From positions 3,534,001-3,598,000 of the forward strand of contig NZ_CP159253.1 of the NCBI RefSeq assembly GCF_040438645.1: a stretch of DNA of 64,000 nucleotides, given 5' to 3'. The first letter of the stretch is position 1, and every line of letters begins with the position of its first letter. The notes below the pieces were generated by a model. It was not told the DNA's origin. It did not search any database and saw only the letters and a program-made list of their open reading frames with translations. Of this stretch, positions 19,310 through 27,770 are shown one piece after another. The stretch comes from Mesorhizobium sp. WSM2240 (GTDB lineage: Bacteria; Pseudomonadota; Alphaproteobacteria; Rhizobiales; Rhizobiaceae). The position numbers and the translations under genes were made by a program.

Positions 19310-20434
19310 TTACTGGTTCGCTTCCGTCTGGCCCATGATCTCCTGCGCGGTAAAATTGATGCCGCAGGTCGGGAAGGAATTGCCGACGAAGAAATTGTCG
19401 GACTGGTCGGGGAAGTAGTCCTCGTTCTCCTTGAAGTTCGGATCCTCGACGATCGCCAGCGGCAGCTTGACCGACTGGGGAACGACATTGCCTTCCAGGG
19501 CCGCGATGGCCGTTTTGATGGCGACGGCGACCTGCGCCGGCCCGGTGCCCGCAGAGGAGCACTTCAGACCATCGGCCGAGAATTTGGCGCAGAATTTGCG
19601 GAAGCCGTTTTCGGTCTCGGCGCCGATCGGCACCCAGGGATGCTTGGCGTCGATCATCGCCTGCACCACGCCGGTATCGCCGCCCTGCGCGGTGATGCCG
19701 TCGAACGTCTTGTGCACGGCGATCGCGTCGGCTGTCGCCTTCTGCGCTGTCGGGTCGTCCCACTTGCCGAGCACCTCGACCACTTCCCACTTCTTGCCGG
19801 AGGCCGCGAAGGTCTCGTGGATGCCGTTGTGGCGGTCCGTGTCGACCGAAGTCCCGGCGACGCCGCGCACTTCGAGCACCTTGCCGCCTTCCGGCAGATG
19901 CTTGATCAGCCAGTTCGCCCACAGCACGCCAAGGCCCTTCTGGTCGACATTGACGTTAATGGCGTCTTCCGTGTCGAGGATGTTGTCGAAGGCCACGAGG
20001 ACAACGCCCGCATCTTTTGCGCGCTTGATGACGGGCGCGAAGGCGGTCGGGTTCTGGGCGTTGACGACGATCGCGTCATAGCCTGAATCGATGAAGTTGT
20101 TGATCGCCGAAATCTGCGCCGGCACGTCCTCGCCGGTGGAGACGACCTTGAACTCCTTGAGCTTGGCCGCGACCTCCGGCTGCGCCGCATAGGCCTTGGC
20201 CGTCTGGATCATCTGGATGCGCCAGGTGTTGGCGATGTAGCCGTTGGCGAGCGCGATCCGGAACGGGCCTTCCTTCTTCGGGTATTTCAGGAATTTGGTA
20301 TCGGCAGACCATGGAGCGAAACATTCCGGCTCGGCGGACGGGCCGCTCACGATTTCCGGCTCGGCCATGGCCGTCGTATTCAGCATGACGAGTGCAGTGG
20401 CGGCAACGATGCCGCCGAGAACGGTTCTGATCAT
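19310..20434 (-). CDS. Sugar ABC transporter periplasmic binding protein
   Basis: Periplasmic binding protein of the ribose/galactose type (peripla_BP_4), 374 residues, with a signal peptide ending near TTAMA. The first lobe begins at PFRIALANGYIANTWRIQMI after an unusual lead of about 50 residues. The mature protein has four Cys residues (ECFAPW, KFCAKF, LKCSS, PTCGIN), enough for two disulfides, which is uncommon for the family. The ATG at 20434 has GGGAGGAATATCG ahead of it. It is the first gene of the operon. The ligand is unknown; gluconate or a related sugar acid is inferred from gntK. Confidence 0.87.
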   Translation of the reverse strand: MIRTVLGGIVAATALVMLNTTAMAEPEIVSGPSAEPECFAPWSADTKFLKYPKKEGPFRIALANGYIANTWRIQMIQTAKAYAAQPEVAAKLKEFKVVSTGEDVPAQISAINNFIDSGYDAIVVNAQNPTAFAPVIKRAKDAGVVLVAFDNILDTEDAINVNVDQKGLGVLWANWLIKHLPEGGKVLEVRGVAGTSVDTDRHNGIHETFAASGKKWEVVEVLGKWDDPTAQKATADAIAVHKTFDGITAQGGDTGVVQAMIDAKHPWVPIGAETENGFRKFCAKFSADGLKCSSAGTGPAQVAVAIKTAIAALEGNVVPQSVKLPLAIVEDPNFKENEDYFPDQSDNFFVGNSFPTCGINFTAQEIMGQTEANQ

Positions 20435-20627
20435 CGATATTCCTCCCAAATGCAGTTCTGGTTTGACTTGTAGTCCCTGCGAATCTGGCCTCCTGCGGCG
20501 GCTGCGCTCCCCCCGCTGAACGTCCGTGGGCAGCTCTCCTCCAGCCGACCGCATTTGGCCTGATTTATCAGACAATATCAATACCGCAAGCCGTTCGCCA
20601 CGGTCAGAAGCGCGAGCTTGCAGCAAT

Positions 20628-20645
20628 GATGGTAGCGCTACCATC
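20628..20645. promoter_or_regulatory. LacI-family operator upstream of sugar ABC operon
   Basis: GATGGTAGCGCTACCATC is a perfect 18-bp palindrome with the central CG and TGG/CCA arms typical of LacI/GalR operators. It lies 194 bases upstream of the binding-protein ATG and 39 bases past the lacI-type gene stop. The adjacent repressor is the obvious candidate to bind it. Confidence 0.85.
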
Positions 20646-20683
20646 TCAGGCTGTAAAGCAGCTTTCCGCTACGTAAGCTCCCG

Positions 20684-21751
20684 TCAGCCGGCCCGTTTCG
20701 TGCTTTTGCGCGGCATCAGCTCGAAGCCGACATCGACCACTGGTTGCGGCGGCCGCTCGCCCGAAATTGCCGCCCGGGCCATGCTCACAGCCCGCCTGCC
20801 GATTTCGTAGCGGTGCGTCCTGACGCTGGTTATCGGCGGAAACGCAGCCTGCATCATCTCGAGATCGTTGAAGCCGGCGATGCCTATGGTGGCGGGAACC
20901 GCGAGCCCGGCGCCGTGGCATTCGAAAAGCACGCCGAGGGCAAGATCGTCATTGTTGCAGAAGACGGCGTCGAGCGCCGGCATCTTCGCCCGCGCCTCGC
21001 GAAGCAGGTCGCGCCCGAGCGACACGCTGGAGGGTGAGGCCGTGGTGGTGACGAGCCGCGGGTCGAATATGCCGGCGTTCTCCATCGCCGCCCGGTAACC
21101 CGCCAGGCGGCGCTGCGAACGCGGATCCATCCGCGCTCCGATGAAGCCGATATTTCGATAGCCGGCCTCGGCCAGGTGGCGGGTCACTGCCCGCCCGCCT
21201 TCGAAATGCGAAAACCCGACCATCATGTCGACCGGATCGGGGCCGGTCTCCATGATCTGGACGACCGGGCAGCCTGCGTCTTCCAGCAACGCGCGGGCGG
21301 TCGGCGTCTGGTCGATGCCGGAGACGATCAGCGCCGACGGCCGCTGGCTGAGAAATACCTGCAGCAGGCGCTCCTCTTCCAGCCCGGAATAATGCGTATT
21401 GCCGATCTGGACCTGAAGATGGCTATCGCCCAGCCCGTCATAGATGCCGCGCACCACTTCCGCGAACACATTGTTGGTGAGCGACGGCACCAGCACGCCG
21501 ACGACGTCGGCGCGGGCGGAGGCCAGCGCGCGGGCGTTGCGGTCAGGCACGTAGCCCAATTCCGCGACGGCGGCGGCAACCTGGCTGCGCAATTCCGGCG
21601 AGACGCGCCCCGGCTCGCGTAGCGCCCGCGAGACGGTGATGGCGCCGACGCCGGCGCGTAGCGCCACATCGGCAATGGTTGGGCGGCCGCCGCCGCGGCG
21701 AGCGCGCGGCTTCACCAGTTCTGCGTCCGGCCCACTCTCATCCTGCGGCAT
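20684..21751 (-). CDS. LacI-family repressor of the sugar/gluconate operon
   Basis: A 355-residue regulator. The LacI helix-turn-helix PTIADVALRAGVGAITVSRAL lies at about residues 24-44, the hinge GYVPDRNARALASARADVVGVLVP follows, and a periplasmic-binding-like effector domain makes up the rest. It resembles GntR-type gluconate repressors of the LacI family. The ATG at 21751 is chosen; a GTG two codons earlier is possible. It is read in the same direction as the ABC genes but separated by 249 bases holding the operator, so it probably has its own promoter. The effector is inferred to be the imported sugar acid or its phosphate. Confidence 0.86.
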   Translation of the reverse strand: MPQDESGPDAELVKPRARRGGGRPTIADVALRAGVGAITVSRALREPGRVSPELRSQVAAAVAELGYVPDRNARALASARADVVGVLVPSLTNNVFAEVVRGIYDGLGDSHLQVQIGNTHYSGLEEERLLQVFLSQRPSALIVSGIDQTPTARALLEDAGCPVVQIMETGPDPVDMMVGFSHFEGGRAVTRHLAEAGYRNIGFIGARMDPRSQRRLAGYRAAMENAGIFDPRLVTTTASPSSVSLGRDLLREARAKMPALDAVFCNNDDLALGVLFECHGAGLAVPATIGIAGFNDLEMMQAAFPPITSVRTHRYEIGRRAVSMARAAISGERPPQPVVDVGFELMPRKSTKRAG

Positions 21752-21844
21752 GCCCACCCCGCGACCAGTCGTACCAGCCGAGCATGGCCGGCACGAGCAA
21801 TGGGGTTGCGCAGCGCCTGCACTATGTCAAGCCAAGACCGGCGC

Positions 21845-22315
21845 TCATCGCAACCGGGTGAGGTCGGCCGCCCTGTTCTCGACGATAGCTTCCATGGAAA
21901 AGAAGCCGGTCACCGTGGCGAGGTCGAAATTGGTGATGAGCCGCTGGTAAAACGCGTCGTAGCCGGCCATGCCCCTGGTCACAACCTTCACGAGATAATC
22001 CCAGTCGCCGCCGATCCGGTAGAAGTCTATGACTTCCGGCAGGCGTTCGACGTGCTTGCGGAAGCTGTCGGCCCACTCCTTCGAGTGATGGCGAGTGCGG
22101 ATCATGACGAAAACCGTAAGGTCGAGGCCCAGCGCGGCCAGATCGATATTGGTCCGCGAGCCGAGAACGAGGCCGCTGGCCTTCAGCCTCTGCAGCCTGC
22201 GCCAGCAGGCATTTTGGGAAAGACCGACCCGATCCGCCAGGTCCCGCTGCGAAATGGTTCCGTCATTTTGCAGGCAGGTCAGGATTTTCAGATCAAAGCT
22301 ATCGATGTTTTCCAT
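21845..22315 (-). CDS. Lrp/AsnC-family regulator, divergent from desulfurase-like gene
   Basis: A 156-residue Lrp-type factor: helix-turn-helix (FDLKILTCLQNDGTISQRDLADRVGLSQNACW, residues about 5-37) and a C-terminal RAM ligand domain with GDWDYLVKVVTRGM. It is divergent from the class V aminotransferase gene with about 100 bases between, the usual layout for local control. Relatives such as DecR/CuyR respond to cysteine (family knowledge), which would fit the neighbour. Starts at 22327 (MIGNMEN) or a TTG at 22348 are alternatives. Confidence 0.83.
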   Translation of the reverse strand: MENIDSFDLKILTCLQNDGTISQRDLADRVGLSQNACWRRLQRLKASGLVLGSRTNIDLAALGLDLTVFVMIRTRHHSKEWADSFRKHVERLPEVIDFYRIGGDWDYLVKVVTRGMAGYDAFYQRLITNFDLATVTGFFSMEAIVENRAADLTRLR

Positions 22316-22422
22316 ATTACCGATCATCTGACACAAGGCATCAGCCAAATCGCAGAATTTCGATAAGGTTTCAACTCGATTGTCGCGGTATTCTCATCGG
22401 CATAGCTTTATGGAGGCATGCC

Positions 22423-23895
22423 ATGCCCATGACACGAGTAGATCCAGCCGCCGACCCGGGCCTGCTCCGGCAGTTCAGGGCGGCGCTTTCTTCGGGCGAC
22501 GTGATGGAACGGCTGCGGGCTGGCCTAATCGGCAACGATGCCATGATCGACGGGCCGTTCGGACGCAAGCCCCTCGTCTATGCCGACTACGTGGCCTCCG
22601 GCCGGGCGCTGATGCAGGTCGAGGAATTCGTGCTGGCAAAGGTCCTGCCCTTCTACGCCAACAGCCATACAGAGGCGTCCTACTGCGGCGGCTTCATGAC
22701 CAGGCTGAGGCGTGTGGCCCGCGCCGTTGTCGGCGAATGCTGCGGCGCGACCGGCGAGCACGCCGTGATCTTTGCGGGATCGGGAGCGACCGCCGGCCTC
22801 AACCGGCTGGTGTCATTGCTCGGCGTCGCCGAGGCCGTGGCTTCCGGCAGGCGGGCCCGCATCATCATCGGCCCCTATGAGCACCATTCCAACATACTGC
22901 CCTGGCGCGAAAGCGGCGCGGAAGTGGTCGAGATCGCCGAAGATCCGCTCGGCGGCCCAGATCTCGATGCGCTCGACGCGGCGCTGCGCGACGCCGACGG
23001 AATGGGATGCGTGGTCTGCGCTTTCTCCGCCGCATCCAACGTGACCGGCATAGTCACCGATGTCGCCGCGGTCACGCGCAAGGTCAAGGCGGCGGGCGCC
23101 AGGATGATCTGGGATTATGCCGGCGCGGGACCCTACCTGCCGATCGCCATGTCTCCCGCGGCGGGCGCCCAGATCGACGCAGTCGTGGTTTCGCCGCACA
23201 AATTCATCGGCGGTCCGGGAGCGTCGGGCGTGCTGATCGTGCGCCGCAAGGCGGTGACGGCGACGAAGCCGTCCTGGCCCGGCGGCGGCACGGTGCGGTT
23301 CGTGTCGCCTACGAGCCACGATTACAGCGACAGCCTCGAGGCGCGGGAGGAAGCCGGCACGCCCAATGTCGTGGGCGACATCCGCGCCGCACTGGCCTTC
23401 CTGGTCAAGGATGCCATCGGGGCGGATGCCATGCAAAGCCGCAATGCCGACCTCACCCAGTGCGCAACCACGGCATGGAGAGAGGTGGAGCAGATCGAAC
23501 TGCTCGGCTGCCAGGCAGCGCCGAAACTGCCGATCTTTTCCTTCAGGGTCAGGGACGGCAATGGCGGCTATGTCCACCAGCAGCTGGTGACGCGCATGCT
23601 GAGCGACCGCTTCGGCATCCAGGCGCGAGGCGGTTGCGCCTGCGCAGGTCCCTATGTGCACCGCCTGCTCTCGATCGACGCGGCGGAATCCGAGCGGATG
23701 CGGCAGGCGATCCTGGCCGGTGCGGAGATGGAGAAGCCGGGCTTCACCCGGCTCAATTTCAGCGTTCTCCTGCCGGACGACAAGGTGAGGTTCATTCTGG
23801 ACTCCGTCGCCGAACTCGCCCGCGATGCGGGGAAGTTCGCGCCGCGCTATGATGTAGATGCCGGCCGGGCGATCTTCTTTCCGCATGCGGCCTAA
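22423..23895 (+). CDS. Class V aminotransferase / cysteine desulfurase-like PLP enzyme
   Basis: A 490-residue fold-type I PLP enzyme of the NifS/SufS/Csd superfamily. Lys260 in VVSPHKFIGGPGASG is the PLP lysine. Cys405 and Cys407 in ARGGCACAGPY lie where desulfurases hold the persulfide-forming Cys, and the double His near residues 154-155 (EHHSN) fits the substrate site. It is about 80 residues longer than SufS, with extra sequence at both ends. Likely reaction: cysteine to alanine plus enzyme persulfide; the substrate could differ. The ATG at 22423 has GGAGG upstream. The next gene encodes a persulfide-dioxygenase-like enzyme, supporting a sulfur role. Confidence 0.78.
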   Translation: MPMTRVDPAADPGLLRQFRAALSSGDVMERLRAGLIGNDAMIDGPFGRKPLVYADYVASGRALMQVEEFVLAKVLPFYANSHTEASYCGGFMTRLRRVARAVVGECCGATGEHAVIFAGSGATAGLNRLVSLLGVAEAVASGRRARIIIGPYEHHSNILPWRESGAEVVEIAEDPLGGPDLDALDAALRDADGMGCVVCAFSAASNVTGIVTDVAAVTRKVKAAGARMIWDYAGAGPYLPIAMSPAAGAQIDAVVVSPHKFIGGPGASGVLIVRRKAVTATKPSWPGGGTVRFVSPTSHDYSDSLEAREEAGTPNVVGDIRAALAFLVKDAIGADAMQSRNADLTQCATTAWREVEQIELLGCQAAPKLPIFSFRVRDGNGGYVHQQLVTRMLSDRFGIQARGGCACAGPYVHRLLSIDAAESERMRQAILAGAEMEKPGFTRLNFSVLLPDDKVRFILDSVAELARDAGKFAPRYDVDAGRAIFFPHAA

Positions 23896-23914
23896 ACCGA
23901 GCAGAGGTTCCCAC

Positions 23915-24793
23915 ATGCAACGCCCCGACGTCGCCGGCTTCTACGATCCCCGCACCTGCTCGATCCAGTATGTGGTCAGCGATCCGCGCACGCGCAAATG
24001 TGCCGTTATCGATCCCGTCCTCGACTTCGACGAGAAATCGGGTTCGACGGCGACCTACAATGCGGACCGGCTGCTCGACTTCATCCGATCTCAGGATCTC
24101 GACCTTCAGTGGATCCTGGATACGCATCCGCATGCGGACCACTTTTCCGCGGCAAGCTATCTGAAGTCCAGGACCGGCGTCCCGACCGCCATCGGCGCGC
24201 ATGTCGTCGACGTCCAGAAGCTCTGGGCGGGCATATACAACTGGCCGGAACTGCGCACCGACGGCTCGCAATGGGACCGGCTGTTCGCCGAGGGCGAGAC
24301 CTTCCGGATCGGCGACATCGACACGCGGATCCTGCATTCGCCCGGCCACACGCTGGCATCGATAACCTACATAGTGGGGGACGCGGCCTTCGTGCATGAC
24401 ACGATTTTCATGCCGGATAGCGGGACCGCGCGCACCGACTTTCCCGGCGGCAGCGCCAGGGCGCTATGGGCGAGCATACAGGAAATCCTGGCGCTTGACG
24501 GAGAGACGCGGGTGTTCGTCGGCCACGACTATCAGCCTGACGGGCGCGAGCCGCGTTGGGAAAGCACCGTCGCGGAAGAGAAGGCGCGAAACACCCACCT
24601 GACGCGCTACCCCAGCGAGGAGGCGTTCGTGGCGTTCCGCAACGAACGCGACAGCACGCTGGCCATGCCGAAGCTGATCCTGCATGCCCTGCAGGTCAAC
24701 ATCAATGGCGGCCGCCTCCCCGAGCCGGAGGCAAACGGCAGACGCTATCTCAAATTTCCGATCGACGCGCTCTCCGGCGCTGCCTGGGGCTGA
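23915..24793 (+). CDS. Metallo-beta-lactamase-fold persulfide (sulfur) dioxygenase-like protein
   Basis: A 292-residue MBL-fold protein. The metal motif is THPHADH at residues 70-76, followed by SPGHTLASITY, DSGTARTDFPGG and VGHDYQPDGREPRWESTV, the pattern of ETHE1/Blh persulfide dioxygenases rather than of glyoxalase II. These enzymes oxidise glutathione persulfide to sulfite. It lies 19 bases after the desulfurase-like gene, with GAGG before the ATG at 23915. Together they could take cysteine sulfur to persulfide and then sulfite. No rhodanese domain is fused. The family call is strong; the pathway is inferred. Confidence 0.83.
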   Translation: MQRPDVAGFYDPRTCSIQYVVSDPRTRKCAVIDPVLDFDEKSGSTATYNADRLLDFIRSQDLDLQWILDTHPHADHFSAASYLKSRTGVPTAIGAHVVDVQKLWAGIYNWPELRTDGSQWDRLFAEGETFRIGDIDTRILHSPGHTLASITYIVGDAAFVHDTIFMPDSGTARTDFPGGSARALWASIQEILALDGETRVFVGHDYQPDGREPRWESTVAEEKARNTHLTRYPSEEAFVAFRNERDSTLAMPKLILHALQVNINGGRLPEPEANGRRYLKFPIDALSGAAWG

Positions 24794-24972
24794 CGCAGCA
24801 ACAGGCGGCGACATCGAGTCGCTTTTGATGGCGAGAGCCGGTTCTCGCGGTTCGGGCTCGGTAGATAGTGGAAGATCGTGCGATCGGCGGGACAGGTTCT
24901 TGTGCTGGTCCGCGCGATCTGATTCTCTTGGGTACTCCGATTCGGGCCGGGGCGCGCACAGGACCGGATGGC

Positions 24973-26013
24973 ATGACGAACAGCAACAAACCCGAATTCA
25001 CCGAAATGAAACCGCGGCTGACGGTCGTCGGGGTCGGCGGCGGAGGCGGCAACGCGGTCAACAACATGATCGCGGAAGGCTTGGAGGGTACCGAGTTCGT
25101 GGTGGCGAACACCGACGCCCAGGCGCTGACCATGTCGAAGGCGTCCCGGCTGATCCAATTGGGTTCGCTCGTCACTGAGGGGCTGGGCGCCGGATCACTG
25201 CCGGAGATCGGCCAGGCTGCCGCCGAAGAATCGATCGACGAGATCATGGACCAGCTGGCCGGCACGCATATGTGCTTCGTGACGGCCGGCATGGGCGGCG
25301 GCACGGGAACGGGCGCGGCGCCGGTGATCGCGAAGGCAGCGCGCCAGGCCGGCATCCTCACCGTCGCCGTCGTGACCAAGCCGTTCGTGTTCGAAGGCAA
25401 GCGCCGCATGCAGATGGCCGAACAGGGCATCGAGCTCCTGCGCGAATATGCCGATACCGTCATTGTCATTCCGAACCAGAACCTCTTCAGGGTCGCGACC
25501 GCCAGCACGACCTTCGAGAACGCGTTCGCCATCGCCGACAGGGTTCTCTTTTCCGGCGTCAGCTGCATTACCAACCTCATCGTCAAGGAGGGCCTCATCA
25601 ATCTGGATTTCGCGGATGTGAGGACGGTGATGAAGGATATGGGACGGGCGATGATGGGCACCGGCGTCGGCACCGGCGAGCACCGGGCGAAGAAGGCGGC
25701 CGAAGCTTCGATCGCAAATCCGCTGCTTGACGAAAAATCGATGAAGGGCGCGCGAGGCGTGCTTGTGTCCATGTCGGGCGGCTCCGACATGACCTTGTTC
25801 GAGGTCGACGAGGCCGCCACACGCATCCGCGAGGAGGTTGGCGATAATGCCGACATCATCATAGGCGCCATCTTCGATGACCAGCTCGAAGGCCAGTTCA
25901 AGGTATCGGTGGTCGCGACCGGACTGGAAGGAAGCGAAGCTGAGGCCGGAGCCGAGATGATCCTCAGGTCCGGAACCGGCTCGGCCGAGATTCCGGGCCA
26001 TACGCTCCAGTAG
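24973..26013 (+). CDS. ftsZ2: Short FtsZ paralogue (FtsZ2)
   Basis: Tubulin-like GTPase of 346 residues. The GTP signature GGGTGTG is at residues 108-114, [16 protein letters not shown] near the N-terminus, and the T7 loop [11 protein letters not shown] that completes the neighbour's active site is intact. The protein ends soon after the tubulin core (HTLQ), so the variable linker and the C-terminal peptide that docks FtsA and ZipA are missing. Some rhizobia carry such a second FtsZ besides the essential long one. I take the ATG at 24973; an in-frame GTG at 24868 would add 35 unlikely residues. It is 99 bases upstream of ddl. Confidence 0.88.
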   Translation: MTNSNKPEFTEMKPRLTVVGVGGGGGNAVNNMIAEGLEGTEFVVANTDAQALTMSKASRLIQLGSLVTEGLGAGSLPEIGQAAAEESIDEIMDQLAGTHMCFVTAGMGGGTGTGAAPVIAKAARQAGILTVAVVTKPFVFEGKRRMQMAEQGIELLREYADTVIVIPNQNLFRVATASTTFENAFAIADRVLFSGVSCITNLIVKEGLINLDFADVRTVMKDMGRAMMGTGVGTGEHRAKKAAEASIANPLLDEKSMKGARGVLVSMSGGSDMTLFEVDEAATRIREEVGDNADIIIGAIFDDQLEGQFKVSVVATGLEGSEAEAGAEMILRSGTGSAEIPGHTLQ

Positions 26014-26112
26014 GTCGGGTTTGCGGCGAAAGCCCTCTGCGAGTACAGCCCGCGGGGATCGCCGTCGGCTTTCAGGCCAATTTATTAAAACCCAGATCAT
26101 TTGGAGCCTTTC

Positions 26113-27189
26113 ATGGCCACTTCATCGGACAGATTGCGTATCGCCGTGCTCTTTGGCGGACGCTCCGCCGAACATGACGTTTCGGTGCTTTCGGCAACCA
26201 ATGTCATGCGCGCGCTGGAGCCCGCGAAATACGACGCCGTTCCCGTCTTCATCACCCGTGAAGGACAATGGCTGCTGAGCAGCTTCGAGAGCGGCACGCT
26301 GGCGAAACCTTCGAGCGGCGCGGAAATCTGCCTGGTGCCGGGCGGACAGGGGCGGATGATGGCGATCCCGACCAATGGCGCACCCTACGAACTGCCGAAG
26401 ATCGACATCCTCTTCCCGGTGCTGCACGGCCTGCATGGCGAGGACGGGGCGGTGCAGGGGTTGGCGGAAGTGGCGCGCGTGCCGCTGGCCGGCTGCGGCA
26501 TTCTCGGTTCGGCAACAGCTCTGGACAAGGACATCGCCAAGCGCCTGCTGAACGAGGCGGGCGTGCCCACAGCGCGATCCGTCACGATACACCAAGCCGC
26601 CGCACCGGCTTTTGCAGAACTGCAGAGCGCGCTTGGGCTTCCGTTTTTCATCAAGCCGGCGCGGCAGGGCTCCTCTGTCGGCGTGAGCAAAGTCTGGACC
26701 GAACGAGACTACGAGGCCGCGCTTACAGAAGGCTTCAGGCACGACCACAAGCTTTTAGCAGAAGAATTCATTCGAGGCCGGGAGATCGAATGCAGCGTGC
26801 TGGAGGACACGGAAGGCGGCCTCTTCGTTTCCCGTCCCGGCGAGATCGTGCCGGCGGAGAGCCACGGCTTCTACAGCTACGACGCCAAATATGTCGATGA
26901 GCACGGAGCGGCGCTGAAAATCCCGGCGGAGCTGCCGAAAGAGATCGAAGACAGTATCAGGGCGATGGCGGCAAAGGCCTTCCGGGCGGTCGGCTGCGAT
27001 GGCATGGCGCGCGTCGATTTCTTCGTGACGCCGCAGCTGCGCATCCTCATCAACGAGCTCAACACCATTCCCGGCTTCACCGATATCAGCATGTATTCCA
27101 AGGCGATGGCGGCAAGCGGCGTCAGCTATTCCGAGATCATCGATCGGCTGGTGGCGCATGGCCTGGCCCGCGCCGGTCGATCAACCTGA
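26113..27189 (+). CDS. ddl: D-alanine--D-alanine ligase (DdlA type)
   Basis: Joins two D-alanines with ATP for peptidoglycan precursors in the cytoplasm. The 358-residue, ATP-grasp protein has the Ddl start FGGRSAEHDVSVLSA, the PVLHGLHGEDGAVQGL region, KPARQGSSVGVSKV and the terminal NELNTIPGFTDISMYSKAM metal and substrate site. Its length and insertions match DdlA rather than the shorter DdlB found in dcw clusters. The ATG at 26113 has GGAGCC upstream; an earlier ATG at 26101 is in frame. Its position next to ftsZ2, away from any dcw cluster, suggests a second copy. Confidence 0.9.
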   Translation: MATSSDRLRIAVLFGGRSAEHDVSVLSATNVMRALEPAKYDAVPVFITREGQWLLSSFESGTLAKPSSGAEICLVPGGQGRMMAIPTNGAPYELPKIDILFPVLHGLHGEDGAVQGLAEVARVPLAGCGILGSATALDKDIAKRLLNEAGVPTARSVTIHQAAAPAFAELQSALGLPFFIKPARQGSSVGVSKVWTERDYEAALTEGFRHDHKLLAEEFIRGREIECSVLEDTEGGLFVSRPGEIVPAESHGFYSYDAKYVDEHGAALKIPAELPKEIEDSIRAMAAKAFRAVGCDGMARVDFFVTPQLRILINELNTIPGFTDISMYSKAMAASGVSYSEIIDRLVAHGLARAGRST

Positions 27190-27218
27190 TGGTGAACCCC
27201 GGGGCCTGATAGCCAGTT

Positions 27219-27368
27219 TCACCTCACCGGCGGAACCGGGATAGGACCGGGCGGTGGCGTCGGCTGCGGCATCGGGTCCGGTGCGGGATCGGGGCCAGGG
27301 AAAGGCTGAGGCGGAATGGGCTGCGGCGGGATCGGCTGCGGATTTTGCTGATTGGTGGAGTTCAACAT
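27219..27368 (-). CDS. Proline-rich 49-residue peptide, hypothetical
   Basis: 22 of 49 residues are Pro, in PIPPQ and PDPAP type repeats after a short MLNSTNQQ start. AAGGGACACGAA sits before the ATG, a fair ribosome site, and the frame is open with a stop in a plausible place. Such composition may be a secreted or disordered peptide, or chance in GC-rich DNA. It converges with ddl. No function is claimed. Confidence 0.35.
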   Translation of the reverse strand: MLNSTNQQNPQPIPPQPIPPQPFPGPDPAPDPMPQPTPPPGPIPVPPVR

Positions 27369-27770
27369 TTCGTGTCCCTTCGGGCGCTTGTTCCAAGTCC
27401 GTTTCAGGACCGTGGGGTCGTACCTCAACCATTCGGGCCTCACCTTGTTCCAACACGCGAGGCGGCGCCCGGCCCCTGTTCGACCGAGGCCCGGCGCAGC
27501 GCTTTCATTGGCCAGGAGATATCGCTGTTGGGAAAAAAGTGCCGCGTCCGAGAAGCGCCATGTTCGTCAGGCATTCATAAAGATGGGCTGCAAGAAAGCG
27601 GGTGCGACGCTTTAACCGGGCCTTAACCCGCGACTCATGCTAACATCGGATCAGAGAGTCAGGCTCGCGCGACACAGACTCTCCGGGATGTGAAGGAACC
27701 ACAGGCCCATTCCGGAAGTTGAAGTTACGCTGGCCGCAGGCAACCAGACCGGCCAAAGCGCGAGGGTGTC
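27369..27770. other. Non-coding region upstream of prkA
   Basis: I see no convincing gene in these 400 bases. Near the prkA end, GAGAGTC (27654-27660) and GACTCTC (27677-27683) could pair as a 7-bp leader hairpin. The prkA promoter must lie here, but I cannot place a clear -35/-10 pair. Confidence 0.4.

Noticed and set aside
20560..20571. CTGATTTATCAG inverted repeat near the sugar operon promoter
   Set aside because: Only 5-bp arms and not like the LacI operator nearby; could be chance in an AT-rich promoter.
24868..24972. In-frame GTG extension adding 35 residues to FtsZ2
   Set aside because: The extra residues do not look like an FtsZ N-terminus and there is no ribosome site; the ATG at 24973 fits the family.
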